DNA of 64,000 bases from Zobellia barbeyronii. Lineage in GTDB: Bacteria; Bacteroidota; Bacteroidia; Flavobacteriales; Flavobacteriaceae. Below, one piece after another: positions 1 to 8,482 of the stretch (position 1 is the stretch's first letter; the number at the start of each line of letters is the position of its first letter). The translations under genes and the position numbers were made by a program. Under the pieces are notes generated by a model. That model made no database searches. It saw nothing but the letters and a program-made list of their open reading frames with translations, and had not been told where the DNA came from. The stretch lies in the NCBI RefSeq assembly GCF_018603515.1, contig NZ_JACATN010000002.1, forward strand, positions 806,001 to 870,000, read 5' to 3'.

Positions 1-1545
1 GTAGACACCGATAAAAACATCTCTAAATCCAAAATATTCTTAACAGATAAAACATCAAAATTTCCTGAATACAAACATACCGAAAACGAGTATGATGATT
101 TTGAGGACCAGGTTTTACTTCCACATAAAATGTCATCTTTTGGTCCAACTTTAGCGGTTAGAGACCTTAATAACGATGGTTTAGAAGATTATTTTGTTGG
201 AGGTTCTTCTGGTAATATAGGTAGTCTATTTATGCAAACTTCAACCGGGTTTCAAAAACACCCTTCTACCTTTTTAGAGGACGATATTAAAAGTGAGGAT
301 TCTGGCTCTTTAATTTTTGATGCCGATGGTGATGGAGATAATGACCTGTACGTAGTAAGCGGTGGGTATGAATTTTCAAATAATTCCGAAGCTCTCCAAG
401 ACCGATTATACCTAAATGATGGTCAAGGAAATTTTACTAAAGCAAACGCTACTGCTCTACCTGATTTAAAAATAAGCGGTTCCAAGGTCTATCAATCAGA
501 TTTTAACGGTGATGGCAAGCCTGACCTTTTGGTATTAGGTAGACAGGTTCCTAAAAATTATCCCAGCCCTGCTACGAGCCACATTTTAAAAAATACGAGT
601 AGTAACGGAAAGGTTAGTTTTGAAATTTTTGAAGAAATACAACCCAAAGAATTTCAAAACCTTGGGATGGCTACCAGTGCCGTAATTACAGATTATGACA
701 ATGATGGTAGACAAGATATTATGATTGTTGGCGAATGGATGCCTATACGTATGTTCCACAATACCAAAACGGGCTTTAAAGAAGTTTCTGAATCTTTGGG
801 ATTAACAAAAGATACCACTGGCTGGTGGTGGAGCGTACAAGGGGGTGATTTTGACAATGATGGTGATATGGATTATGTTGTTGGCAATAATGGTCAAAAC
901 TACAAATACAAGGCTACTGAAGAAGAAACTTTTGATATTTTCGTAAGTGATTTTGACAAAGATAACAATCAAGATATTGTACTTAGTTATTATAATGACG
1001 GTAAGCAATATCCCGTTCGTGGCCGCGGATGTTCATCGCAACAGATACCTGCCATTAAACAAAAATTTCAGGATTACGAGAGTTTTGCAGAAGCTACTTT
1101 AGAGGATGTATACACCGAAAAATCTCTAGAGTCTGCACTGCACTATCAAGTGAAATCTTTTGCCAGTATCTATTTAGAAAATAGGGATGGAAAATTCATA
1201 GTTCATGAGCTTCCGGTTTTAGCCCAAACCTCTAGCATTAATGAGATATTAATAGATGATTATAACCTAGATGGCAATCTGGATATCCTTGTAGCAGGAA
1301 ACCTTTATGCTTCTGAAGTTGAAACCCCTCGTAACGATGCTGGTCATGGATTATTTTTAGAAGGAAATGGTAGAGGAGAGTTCACAGCTATTCCGCCATC
1401 AGACAGTGGTTTTTTTGTCTCTGGTGATGTGAAGAATATGTCTAGCATACAATTAAACTCGCAGCCTTATATCATCGCTGCAAAAAACAATGACTACCTT
1501 CAATTTATTGGATTGAAAAAGAAAAAGGGACTATCATCAGAATAG
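1..1545 (+). CDS. VCBS/FG-GAP repeat surface protein, C-terminal part (5' truncated by window)
   Basis: The reading frame is open from base 1 with no credible start, so only the last ~515 codons are present. At least seven Ca-binding-like DxDxDG blades are visible, for example DLNNDGLEDYFVGG, DADGDGDNDLYVVSGG, DFNGDGKPDLLVLG and DYDNDGRQDIMIVG. This is the FG-GAP/VCBS beta-propeller pattern of large (~1,100 aa) CRTAC1/ASPIC-UnbV-type exported proteins of marine Bacteroidota, often encoded beside SusC/SusD genes. A role in binding extracellular glycans is inferred from that context only. The methionine at 130 is internal, because the upstream residues (LLPHKMSSFGP) continue the family pattern. 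The stop codon lies inside a strong terminator hairpin. Confidence 0.85.
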   Translation, partial: VDTDKNISKSKIFLTDKTSKFPEYKHTENEYDDFEDQVLLPHKMSSFGPTLAVRDLNNDGLEDYFVGGSSGNIGSLFMQTSTGFQKHPSTFLEDDIKSEDSGSLIFDADGDGDNDLYVVSGGYEFSNNSEALQDRLYLNDGQGNFTKANATALPDLKISGSKVYQSDFNGDGKPDLLVLGRQVPKNYPSPATSHILKNTSSNGKVSFEIFEEIQPKEFQNLGMATSAVITDYDNDGRQDIMIVGEWMPIRMFHNTKTGFKEVSESLGLTKDTTGWWWSVQGGDFDNDGDMDYVVGNNGQNYKYKATEEETFDIFVSDFDKDNNQDIVLSYYNDGKQYPVRGRGCSSQQIPAIKQKFQDYESFAEATLEDVYTEKSLESALHYQVKSFASIYLENRDGKFIVHELPVLAQTSSINEILIDDYNLDGNLDILVAGNLYASEVETPRNDAGHGLFLEGNGRGEFTAIPPSDSGFFVSGDVKNMSSIQLNSQPYIIAAKNNDYLQFIGLKKKKGLSSE

Positions 1546-1553
1546 TCCCTTTT
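1524..1553. terminator. Bidirectional rho-independent terminator
   Basis: A perfect 11-bp stem, AAAGGGACTAT (1524-1534) with ATAGTCCCTTT (1542-1552), closes a 7-nt loop and has T-rich tracts on both strands. It overlaps the stop codon of the VCBS gene. It can also end transcription of the convergent GH43 gene, whose stop is only 23 nt away. Confidence 0.85.
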
Positions 1554-1575
1554 ATATATTTTAATATTTAATTTA

Positions 1576-2595
1576 CTACTTAAGATAAGGGTCTAGAGTT
1601 ACTATGCTCCCATCTGGATTATAAGTGAGTTCTGCAATTTTTACAGAACGTAAATGAGTTACACCTTTAGACAGGCTAGAATCATGATAAAATAAATACC
1701 ACTTACCTTCTACCTCACAAATGGAATGATGAGAGGTCCAACCTACAACAGGGTTTAATATACGACCGGTATACGTAAAAGGTCCATAGGGGTTATCGCC
1801 TATCGCGTAGCAGATAAAATGGGTATCTCCCGTAGAATAGGAAAAGTAATATTTACCATCGTATTTATGTATCCAAGAAGCTTCAAAGAAACGTCTATCA
1901 TTATCAGCCTCTAAAAGTAATTCCCCATCTGCATCTAAAATTTGCACCTCTTTTGGCTCTTCTGCAAATTCTAGCATATCATCAGTTAGTTTGGCTACAA
2001 TAGGTAATAGCGCCACTTCTTCAAGTTCTGGCATTTCATTGCTTTTATCGTATGTATTATTACGATATTTTTGAAGCTGTCCGCCCCAAATTCCACCAAA
2101 ATACATATAATAACTACCGTCTTCATCTTCAAAAACCGCAGGATCTATGGAGTAGCTACCTTTAATTGCTTCAGAATGAGGCGCAAAAGGACCTTCTGGA
2201 GTATCACCTACAGCTACGCCTATTTTGAAAATTCCGTCATATCCTCGTGCGGGAAAATATAAATAGTATTTGCCATCTTTATGTGCTGCATCTGGTGCCC
2301 ACATTTGTTTTTCTGCCCACGGCACATCATCAACATGAAGCGCTACTCCGTTATCAACCGCTTCACTATGTACTCCATCCATAGAAATTACATGATAATC
2401 CTGCATGGCAAAATGGCTCCCTAAATCATCAAAGGGAATCCCTGATTCTACGTCATGAGATGGGTAGATATATATTTTTCCATTAAAAACATGAGCAGAT
2501 GGATCTGCCGTGTATATATTCTTTACCAACGGCTGGGAAATAGCTGTTTCGTTTAACTTATCAAAATCGATATTTTCTATAGATTCTTCTGGCAT
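1576..2595 (-). CDS. Glycoside hydrolase family 43, probable intracellular beta-xylosidase/arabinofuranosidase
   Basis: 339 aa without signal peptide, so probably cytoplasmic. The GH43 five-bladed propeller triad is recognisable: catalytic base D31 in YTADPSAHVFNGK, pKa-modulating D151 in SIDPAVFEDEDG, and general acid E238 in FFEASWIHKYDG. H289/H290 in GWTSHH would be near the active-site metal seen in several GH43 enzymes. It is the last gene of a three-gene operon after a GH10 xylanase and a GPH symporter (24 nt after the transporter), so hydrolysis of imported xylo-oligosaccharides is the likely role. The substrate (xylose or arabinose end) cannot be fixed from sequence. Confidence 0.88.
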   Translation of the reverse strand: MPEESIENIDFDKLNETAISQPLVKNIYTADPSAHVFNGKIYIYPSHDVESGIPFDDLGSHFAMQDYHVISMDGVHSEAVDNGVALHVDDVPWAEKQMWAPDAAHKDGKYYLYFPARGYDGIFKIGVAVGDTPEGPFAPHSEAIKGSYSIDPAVFEDEDGSYYMYFGGIWGGQLQKYRNNTYDKSNEMPELEEVALLPIVAKLTDDMLEFAEEPKEVQILDADGELLLEADNDRRFFEASWIHKYDGKYYFSYSTGDTHFICYAIGDNPYGPFTYTGRILNPVVGWTSHHSICEVEGKWYLFYHDSSLSKGVTHLRSVKIAELTYNPDGSIVTLDPYLK

Positions 2596-2619
2596 GTGAT
2601 ATTCGTGTTATATTATCAT

Positions 2620-4077
2620 TTATTTTAGTCTTCGTTTCTTTAAGTCTACCTCTATCTGAGTTTCCATCTTTTTATTTATCTCATATAAAAATAGCAAAGC
2701 AATTCCCAATAAAAACGGAATTGCAGGGTAAATACTCACTAACATTTTTGTTCCTTGAATAGCACTTTCGGGTTGCACAATAGCTTCTCCCGCAACCATA
2801 GCTTCTTTTGAAATATAACCATACGCCCCCAAGATACCAGTCAGCAATGCGCTTCCAATACTTAGACCTCCCTTTAAACCCACCATCATAGCAGAAAAAA
2901 TTATAGCCGTAGCTCTTCTATTGTTCTTCCATTCCGAGAAATCTGCTACGTCTGCAATCATGGCCCAGAGTAAGGGGATTGTTAAGCCATAAAAGAAACC
3001 ATGAAAAATCTGCGATGTAAAAATTAGTCCCACTGAACTTGGTGAAAAGAAGTAAAAGAAAATAATAAAAAGTGTTGATATAAAAAGAGCTACCATAAAG
3101 ACATCTCGCTTTCCATATTTATCGGCAAATCTTTTTGATAACGTAATACCTACAATCATAAAAATAATACCACCTGCATTAAAAAGCCCAAAACCTGCAG
3201 AAACCGGATTCTCACCAAAAAAATTGACACCAATAGATGCTAGAGCATCTAATATAGGTTGTATAAAAACCGTCAAACTTTCTTTATTCACGTAGTTCTC
3301 AAAGTAGTACACATAAGACCCACCTTTCATTGCCAAGGTTACAAATACGAGCGTAGTAAGCACCAACATAATGATCCATGGTTTGTTACCGAATAAATCA
3401 CCCAAATCTTCTTTTAAAGTAGATTTCTGTTCCGGAGTAGGTACAATACGTTCCTTAGTAGTCAAAAAAGTAATTATGAGCATCACTGTGCCAATAATGG
3501 CCAACCAAGTCATTACAATCTCTATACCCACAGCTTTATCTCCATTACCTGCAGATTCAATTATAGGCAGCATAAATACCTGTACAAAAAACTGCGCGAA
3601 CATTACAGCTACAAAACGATAAGCGGATAGACTATTCCTTTCGCCCATATCGCCTGTAATCACCCCACTTAATGCAGAGTACGGCAAATTGTTTGCTGCA
3701 TATAACAACAATAACAAAGTGTAGGTTACAACGGCATAAATAACCTTGCCTTTATAATCAAAATCAGGAGTGCTGAAAGCCAAAAGTGCTACAATGCCCA
3801 GAGGAACCGCAGTAAATAAAATCCACGGTCTAAACTTACCCCACTTAGAAGTTGTACGGTCCGCAAGAGCACCTATGATAGGATTAAAACCGAATGCAGC
3901 TACAAGACCAACGGTTAATATAATGGCCGATGCATGGCTAGTTTCCAGACCATAAATATCTGTATAGAAATAGGCCAGATACGTCATTAAAGTCTGAAAG
4001 ACCAAGTTTGCCGCTAAATCACCTAGGCTGTAACCAATTTTCTCTTTTACAGATAATTTTTGAGATTCTAAATTCAT
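2620..4077 (-). CDS. GPH-family sugar:cation symporter (MelB/XynP-like)
   Basis: 485 aa, about 12 hydrophobic segments. The N-terminal KEKIGYSLGDLAANLVFQ and the motif ADRTTSKWGKFRPW after the second membrane segment are hallmarks of the glycoside-pentoside-hexuronide:cation symporter family in the MFS. The inner-membrane protein lies 5 nt after the GH10 xylanase stop and 24 nt before the GH43 gene. This suggests it imports xylobiose or other short xylo-oligosaccharides made by the xylanase. Substrate is inferred from neighbours; alpha-glucuronides or other pentosides are possible. Confidence 0.9.
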   Translation of the reverse strand: MNLESQKLSVKEKIGYSLGDLAANLVFQTLMTYLAYFYTDIYGLETSHASAIILTVGLVAAFGFNPIIGALADRTTSKWGKFRPWILFTAVPLGIVALLAFSTPDFDYKGKVIYAVVTYTLLLLLYAANNLPYSALSGVITGDMGERNSLSAYRFVAVMFAQFFVQVFMLPIIESAGNGDKAVGIEIVMTWLAIIGTVMLIITFLTTKERIVPTPEQKSTLKEDLGDLFGNKPWIIMLVLTTLVFVTLAMKGGSYVYYFENYVNKESLTVFIQPILDALASIGVNFFGENPVSAGFGLFNAGGIIFMIVGITLSKRFADKYGKRDVFMVALFISTLFIIFFYFFSPSSVGLIFTSQIFHGFFYGLTIPLLWAMIADVADFSEWKNNRRATAIIFSAMMVGLKGGLSIGSALLTGILGAYGYISKEAMVAGEAIVQPESAIQGTKMLVSIYPAIPFLLGIALLFLYEINKKMETQIEVDLKKRRLK

Positions 4078-4082
4078 GAGAA

Positions 4083-5222
4083 TTACTGTTGGTTGGTTGA
4101 ATCTGTTTTAATTTGAATTACTGCTTGATATGCTTTTTTAGCATCAAATTTTCTATCAAAAAGTAACGGGTAGTTGGTTCTATTTTTAATTGGCCAATTG
4201 TTGAGCCAAGAACTTTGGTCATTCACTCCCCAGAAAGTAACCCTATCAATCTTATCACTATGCTTTAGGAAAAGTTTAAAAATATCTTGATACCGCTGGG
4301 CCAATTGAACTTCTACAGAGTCTGGCAAAGCATTTGGATAAGGATTCATTTCTTCGCTCTCCTCATAGTTTTGACTTATTTCTGCGCCTTCCAAATCCCA
4401 TGGGTTTGGTAAAACGGTAACATCCAGTTCCGTAATGGCAACCTTTAATCCCAGTTTTGCATAGGCAACAATACTATTCTCTACTTCTTCCAATGAAGGT
4501 TCTGTCAAACCCCAATGTGCTTGCATGCCTACCCCGTTAATCTTAGCTCCGCTTTTTTGTAGATTTTCTATAAGCCGTATAGCCCCTTCCCGTTTTTTGG
4601 GTTTCCACATATTATAATCGTTATAATATAACTCAGCAGATGGGTCCGCTTTTTCAGCTACCTTAAATGCAAATTCCAAATACCGCTCTCCCATCACCTT
4701 TAAAAAGACAGATTCTCTTAGCGAACCATCTTCATTTAAAGCCTCGTTTACCACATCCCAACCATCAATTTTACCACTATACCTACTGGCCACGGTTGTA
4801 ATATGATCACGAATGTAATTTGCCATAGTGGCACTATCATTTACAGTATTCATCCATGGTCCTATTTGGCTATGCCATAGAAGGGTATGACCAATTACGA
4901 ACATGTTATTTTTTTTGCCAAGAGCCACATATTTGTCGGCCATATCAAAATAAAATGTATCTGGAGACGGATGAATCTCTTCCCATTTCATGACGTTTTC
5001 TGGACTTATCGTATTGAATTCCCTCTTCAAAACTTCAAGGGCTTTTTTATCTTTTCCTGTTATAATTTTGTCATTAATAGCCGCTCCTATATAAAACTCT
5101 TTTTGGAATGCATTTTTAAGACCAGTAACCTCATCGCCTGTCTGAAACTTATTTTCTCTTAGTTTTCCAAAACCAAACAAGAACAACAGGATTGCAAAAA
5201 ATACTACAACAGTTTTAAACAT
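4083..5222 (-). CDS. GH10 endo-beta-1,4-xylanase
   Basis: 379 aa with an N-terminal hydrophobic segment (about residues 4-18) and no lipobox cysteine, so exported or membrane-anchored rather than a lipoprotein. GH10 (beta/alpha)8 motifs are clear: GHTLLWHSQ (111-119), acid/base E160 in WDVVNEALNEDG, and nucleophile E265 in AITELDVTV, followed by TFWGVNDQSSW. There is no carbohydrate-binding module. As first gene of the operon it would cleave xylan before uptake by the downstream symporter. A 283-bp upstream region carries a candidate promoter and direct repeats. Confidence 0.93.
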   Translation of the reverse strand: MFKTVVVFFAILLFLFGFGKLRENKFQTGDEVTGLKNAFQKEFYIGAAINDKIITGKDKKALEVLKREFNTISPENVMKWEEIHPSPDTFYFDMADKYVALGKKNNMFVIGHTLLWHSQIGPWMNTVNDSATMANYIRDHITTVASRYSGKIDGWDVVNEALNEDGSLRESVFLKVMGERYLEFAFKVAEKADPSAELYYNDYNMWKPKKREGAIRLIENLQKSGAKINGVGMQAHWGLTEPSLEEVENSIVAYAKLGLKVAITELDVTVLPNPWDLEGAEISQNYEESEEMNPYPNALPDSVEVQLAQRYQDIFKLFLKHSDKIDRVTFWGVNDQSSWLNNWPIKNRTNYPLLFDRKFDAKKAYQAVIQIKTDSTNQQ

Positions 5223-5270
5223 ATCATTAAATTAAAATGGTTAAATAGAGAAATCGATAATATAACTAGT

Positions 5271-5278
5271 CAAATCTA
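5271..5278 (-). promoter_or_regulatory. Putative -7 element of the xylan operon
   Basis: On the minus strand this reads TAGATTTG, matching the Bacteroidota -7 consensus TAnnTTTG, about 50 nt upstream of the GH10 start. No good -33 TTTG is found at the usual 19-21 nt spacing, which fits a promoter that needs an activator. Confidence 0.35.
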
Positions 5279-5350
5279 TTAACTATGAATATGATAAAAG
5301 TCGTGAAATTCCTATGTTGCCTATATTACAAATGAAGCGCTGTATAGAAC

Positions 5351-5405
5351 AATTGTGGCATTTTGCCCTATAAAAGCGATGGCCCTAAGGTAATTGGGCA
5401 TTTTG
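5351..5405. promoter_or_regulatory. Direct repeats upstream of the xylan operon, candidate activator site
   Basis: AATTGTGGCATTTTG (5351-5365) and AATTGGGCATTTTG (5392-5405) share GGCATTTTG 40 bp apart, 130-185 bp upstream of the GH10 start and upstream of the putative -7. AraC-type DNA-binding domains of HTCS proteins commonly use direct repeats. Assignment to HTCS 1 is inference. Confidence 0.35.
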
Positions 5406-5505
5406 TGGAAAACGTGAGTGCTTAAAACTCGCATTTTTGAATGTAGAAAATGAGCGGTTTTAATTGAATTTTGAGAGGGTCAGTTGATTGCTAAACAATC
5501 CTATT

Positions 5506-5985
5506 TTAGCTTTCTTCAGCATTGTTTTTAGTAGTTTCTATTCCTTTATAGACATTTGGATTATGCTTTTCCATGTAAAATTCAGGATGAGGCAATTCTG
5601 TAAATCCAAATTTCTTATAAAGCCATTCTGCAGTGTCAGTTAGTAAAATCCATCGTCTTAATCCTTGTAGGTTTGGATGTTGCATGATTTCATTTATCAA
5701 CCACTTACTTAATCCTTTTCCTCTATATTCTTTAAGAACAAATACATCTCCTAAATACGCAATTGTGGAATAGTCTGAAATTATTCTGGCGTAACCTATT
5801 TGTTTGTTATTATGATACAGCCCAAAATTCAAAGAGTTTTCAATGGATGTTTTTAGGGTATTCATTGGAATTCCCTTAGCCCAATCAGTTTCGTTTGAAA
5901 GGAATTTGAAGATGCTCAAAATATCTAGCTTATCCTTGTCGGTTGAAATGGTATAATCATTTCTATATGTTTCTACTATTTCCAA
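5506..5985 (-). CDS. GNAT-family N-acetyltransferase
   Basis: 159 aa. The acetyl-CoA pyrophosphate-binding motif A is visible as VLKEYRGKGLSKWLI (R/Q-x-x-G-x-G), preceded by the beta4 strand IAYLGDVFV. The end WLYKKFGFTELPHPEFYMEK is typical of small soluble GNAT proteins. The acceptor is unknown. It is separated from both neighbours by more than 100 bp and seems monocistronic. Confidence 0.85.
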   Translation of the reverse strand: MEIVETYRNDYTISTDKDKLDILSIFKFLSNETDWAKGIPMNTLKTSIENSLNFGLYHNNKQIGYARIISDYSTIAYLGDVFVLKEYRGKGLSKWLINEIMQHPNLQGLRRWILLTDTAEWLYKKFGFTELPHPEFYMEKHNPNVYKGIETTKNNAEES

Positions 5986-6112
5986 GACAGTATATTTAAT
6001 TCATATAAAGATATGGATTTACCTAAAACACTACATATACTTCTATTGTTCCCGTAATTTTATTTAATCATTTGTAGTGTCAACATCTAAGAAAGCGTAA
6101 TAAATAGAATAC

Positions 6113-6673
6113 TTAACGAGAGCCCACTAGACTTCTTTCTACCGCCAAATTCGATTTTATAAACCGTAATGCTAGTGTAATCTGGTTCTCTACCGTTTTT
6201 GGACTGACCTCCATTTCTTGTGCAATTTCTTTTACCGAAAGACCATCAAACCTGCTCTTCATAAAAGTTTCTCTTCTTCGTAACGGTATTTTTGCAACAA
6301 CGCCCATAAGATTATCCATTAGAAAAGTATAATCAACCATATTCATGGTAGAGTAATCTAAACTTTCCCCGTCTGCTTTAGAGTTCATGTAATTTTTATG
6401 AGCGGTTCTTTTTGAAAACATGCTTTTAATCTGATTGAAACCTATGGTGAAAATGTACGATTTAAAGGAGCACTCCGGCTTTAAGTCAGCTCTCTTTTTC
6501 CAAATGATAACAAAAACATCTTGAACCAATCCTTCTGCTTCTACATGGGATTTTAAATATCCGAATGCAAAGTGATAGAGTCTATTTCTATATTTTTCAT
6601 ATAGTGCCTCATATGCCTTTATATCACCAGCTTTTAGATTACTTACTAAAACCTGGTCCTTTTCTATTATCAT
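6113..6673 (-). CDS. ECF RNA polymerase sigma factor (Bacteroidetes expansion type), orphan
   Basis: 186 aa. Region 2 is seen as AYEALYEKYRNRLYHFAFGYLKS followed by VQDVFVIIWKKR; region 4 helix-turn-helix as LRRRETFMKSRFDGLSVKEIA then EVSPKTVENQ. This matches the family that in Bacteroidota usually precedes a FecR-type anti-sigma gene and SusC/SusD genes. Neither is adjacent: the flanking genes are GNAT and an SDR. Its target regulon is therefore unknown and it may act in trans or be a remnant of a lost locus. Confidence 0.87.
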   Translation of the reverse strand: MIIEKDQVLVSNLKAGDIKAYEALYEKYRNRLYHFAFGYLKSHVEAEGLVQDVFVIIWKKRADLKPECSFKSYIFTIGFNQIKSMFSKRTAHKNYMNSKADGESLDYSTMNMVDYTFLMDNLMGVVAKIPLRRRETFMKSRFDGLSVKEIAQEMEVSPKTVENQITLALRFIKSNLAVERSLVGSR

Positions 6674-6773
6674 ATTTTCTTTACTTCTTTTGAAATGTTC
6701 CTACCTACTACCCCGCACTATTGTGCACGTAATTTTTCTATAAATAGTAATAGCAAGTCAGTATTTTTTGTCG

Positions 6774-7562
6774 TTAAGCATCTTGCATTAGTGCAGACCT
6801 TCCCCCGTCCATTAGGTATGTTGTTCCGTTCATGAATTTTCCGTAATCACTACATAAGAAAGCGCAAAAGGCTCCCACCTCCTCTGGTGTTCCAATCCTT
6901 CCACTAGGATGCAAAGCGTTGGTTCTCTTCCGCTCCTGCTCTGGGTCAGGAAAAGAGTCAAACCAAGTTTGTGTTCCCGCAGTCTCTATAAATCCTGGAG
7001 CTATACCCACGGCCCTTATTTTTGGTCCCCATTCAATTGCTAACGACTGTACTAAACCTCTTAATGCCGTTTTAGTGGTGTTATACGGAAAACAGCCCGG
7101 CATGGTAGAATAGCCATGGTTTGAGGTGATAATAACGATGGTTCCATTATCGCTCTTACTTAAATGAGGTTGACATAATTGGCTTATTTTCCAATGTGAC
7201 CTCAAGTTCAAGTTTAGGTTTTTATCAAAATCTGAATCGCTACATTCCTTTGCTCCCTGAAAAGAATTTGCTCCTGCATTGGATATTAAAAAATCGATTT
7301 TCCCAAATTTATCTACGGTACGGTCAACAAGATTTTTCAGGTCCTCATCATTTGTAACATCGGTTTGGGTATAGAGAGTAGCTAATTCATATTGCTTTCC
7401 ATTGCTATGAAATTTTTGAACATCGGAATGAGATTCTTCCCTTCTTCCACAACCCGAAACAAGACAACCTGCTTCTGAAAATATGGCAGCTATTCCAGCC
7501 CCTATGCCACTGGTTACTCCTGTAATTAGTACAACCTTATTTTTAAAATCTATGTTCAGCAT
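6774..7562 (-). CDS. SDR-family NAD(P)-dependent sugar or keto-acid dehydrogenase
   Basis: 262 aa classical short-chain dehydrogenase/reductase. Cofactor motif TGVTSGIG (14-21), SNAG (95-98), catalytic S147, Y160 and K164 (YNTTK) are all intact. It is the last gene of a cluster with an SMP-30 lactonase, an enolase-superfamily dehydratase and an RraA-type aldolase. It could oxidise an aldose to the lactone, or a 2-keto-3-deoxy sugar acid at C4 as in the L-rhamnose LRA5 route. Cofactor choice is not clear. Confidence 0.85.
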   Translation of the reverse strand: MLNIDFKNKVVLITGVTSGIGAGIAAIFSEAGCLVSGCGRREESHSDVQKFHSNGKQYELATLYTQTDVTNDEDLKNLVDRTVDKFGKIDFLISNAGANSFQGAKECSDSDFDKNLNLNLRSHWKISQLCQPHLSKSDNGTIVIITSNHGYSTMPGCFPYNTTKTALRGLVQSLAIEWGPKIRAVGIAPGFIETAGTQTWFDSFPDPEQERKRTNALHPSGRIGTPEEVGAFCAFLCSDYGKFMNGTTYLMDGGRSALMQDA

Positions 7563-7574
7563 ATCAATTTGTAA

Positions 7575-8462
7575 TTAAGAATTAGGAGCTATTAATTTAT
7601 TAAAAAAGAAAACCTCCGGGCCGCCCACAGTTAGGTCTATAGAAAAAAGACTTCCGCTTAATGGGTACTCGGACAATTGTTCTTCGGTAAGGCCTTCTCT
7701 TGCCGTCGTGATAAAAAGTTTGCGCTGATCTTCTCCCCCAAAAGCACATGATGTTACATGAGGGGCAGGTATCATTATCTTTTGGATAAGTTCGCCCGTA
7801 TTAGGATTCCATTGAGATACCGAGTTTCCGCCCCACAAAGCAATCCATAACATTCCATCGTTATCAATCGTCATTCCATCGGGAAAACCAAATTCTTCAG
7901 GTACATCAATTACTTTTATGGGGTTAGATATATTTCCGGTTTCTACATCGTATGAATATGCGACTACTTTTCTTGTTGGCGAGTCTATATAGTACATGAT
8001 CTTATGGTCCAAACTCCAAGTGATACCGTTTGACACGGTAATATTTTCCACTCTTTTCACAAAGCTCTTGTCTGTGTTTATAGTGTATAAAGCTCCTGTT
8101 GGGTTTAATCCATGACGGCACATACTGCCTAACCAAAACCTTCCCTTTGGGTCGCACTTACCGTCGTTAAACCTATTACTGGATTTATCTTTTTCGAGTT
8201 CTAAAACGGAGGAAAATTCGCCTGTTTCGGTATCTAGTTCTACTATACCATTTTCTAAGGCCACCAACAATCCCCCAGAAACAATGGGAGCAATAGTACC
8301 CACAAATTCAGGAAAATTAAAAGTTTGGTTACTTCCGGTCTTTGGGTCGGTGGCGTGAATTTCTTTGCCATAAATATCTATCCAATAGACTTTTTTTTCT
8401 TGGGGATGCCAAAAAACACCTTCACCTAATGTTGCCGTACTATTTAGAACCGTTTCAACCAT
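7575..8462 (-). CDS. SMP-30/gluconolactonase family sugar lactonase
   Basis: 295 aa, full length for the SMP-30/gluconolactonase/LRE-like six-bladed propeller. Metal-ligand motifs: E14 in TLGEGVFWHP, the asparagine in ITVSNGITWS, and the aspartate region FPDGMTIDNDGMLWIALWGG; substrate-side RFNDGKCDPKGRFWLGSM is also conserved. No signal peptide, so cytoplasmic. It would hydrolyse the aldonolactone made by a sugar dehydrogenase. It lies 12 nt before the SDR gene and 20 nt after the dehydratase gene, supporting one transcript. Confidence 0.9.
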   Translation of the reverse strand: MVETVLNSTATLGEGVFWHPQEKKVYWIDIYGKEIHATDPKTGSNQTFNFPEFVGTIAPIVSGGLLVALENGIVELDTETGEFSSVLELEKDKSSNRFNDGKCDPKGRFWLGSMCRHGLNPTGALYTINTDKSFVKRVENITVSNGITWSLDHKIMYYIDSPTRKVVAYSYDVETGNISNPIKVIDVPEEFGFPDGMTIDNDGMLWIALWGGNSVSQWNPNTGELIQKIMIPAPHVTSCAFGGEDQRKLFITTAREGLTEEQLSEYPLSGSLFSIDLTVGGPEVFFFNKLIAPNS

Positions 8463-8482
8463 ATAACTCTACTACTGTTTAA

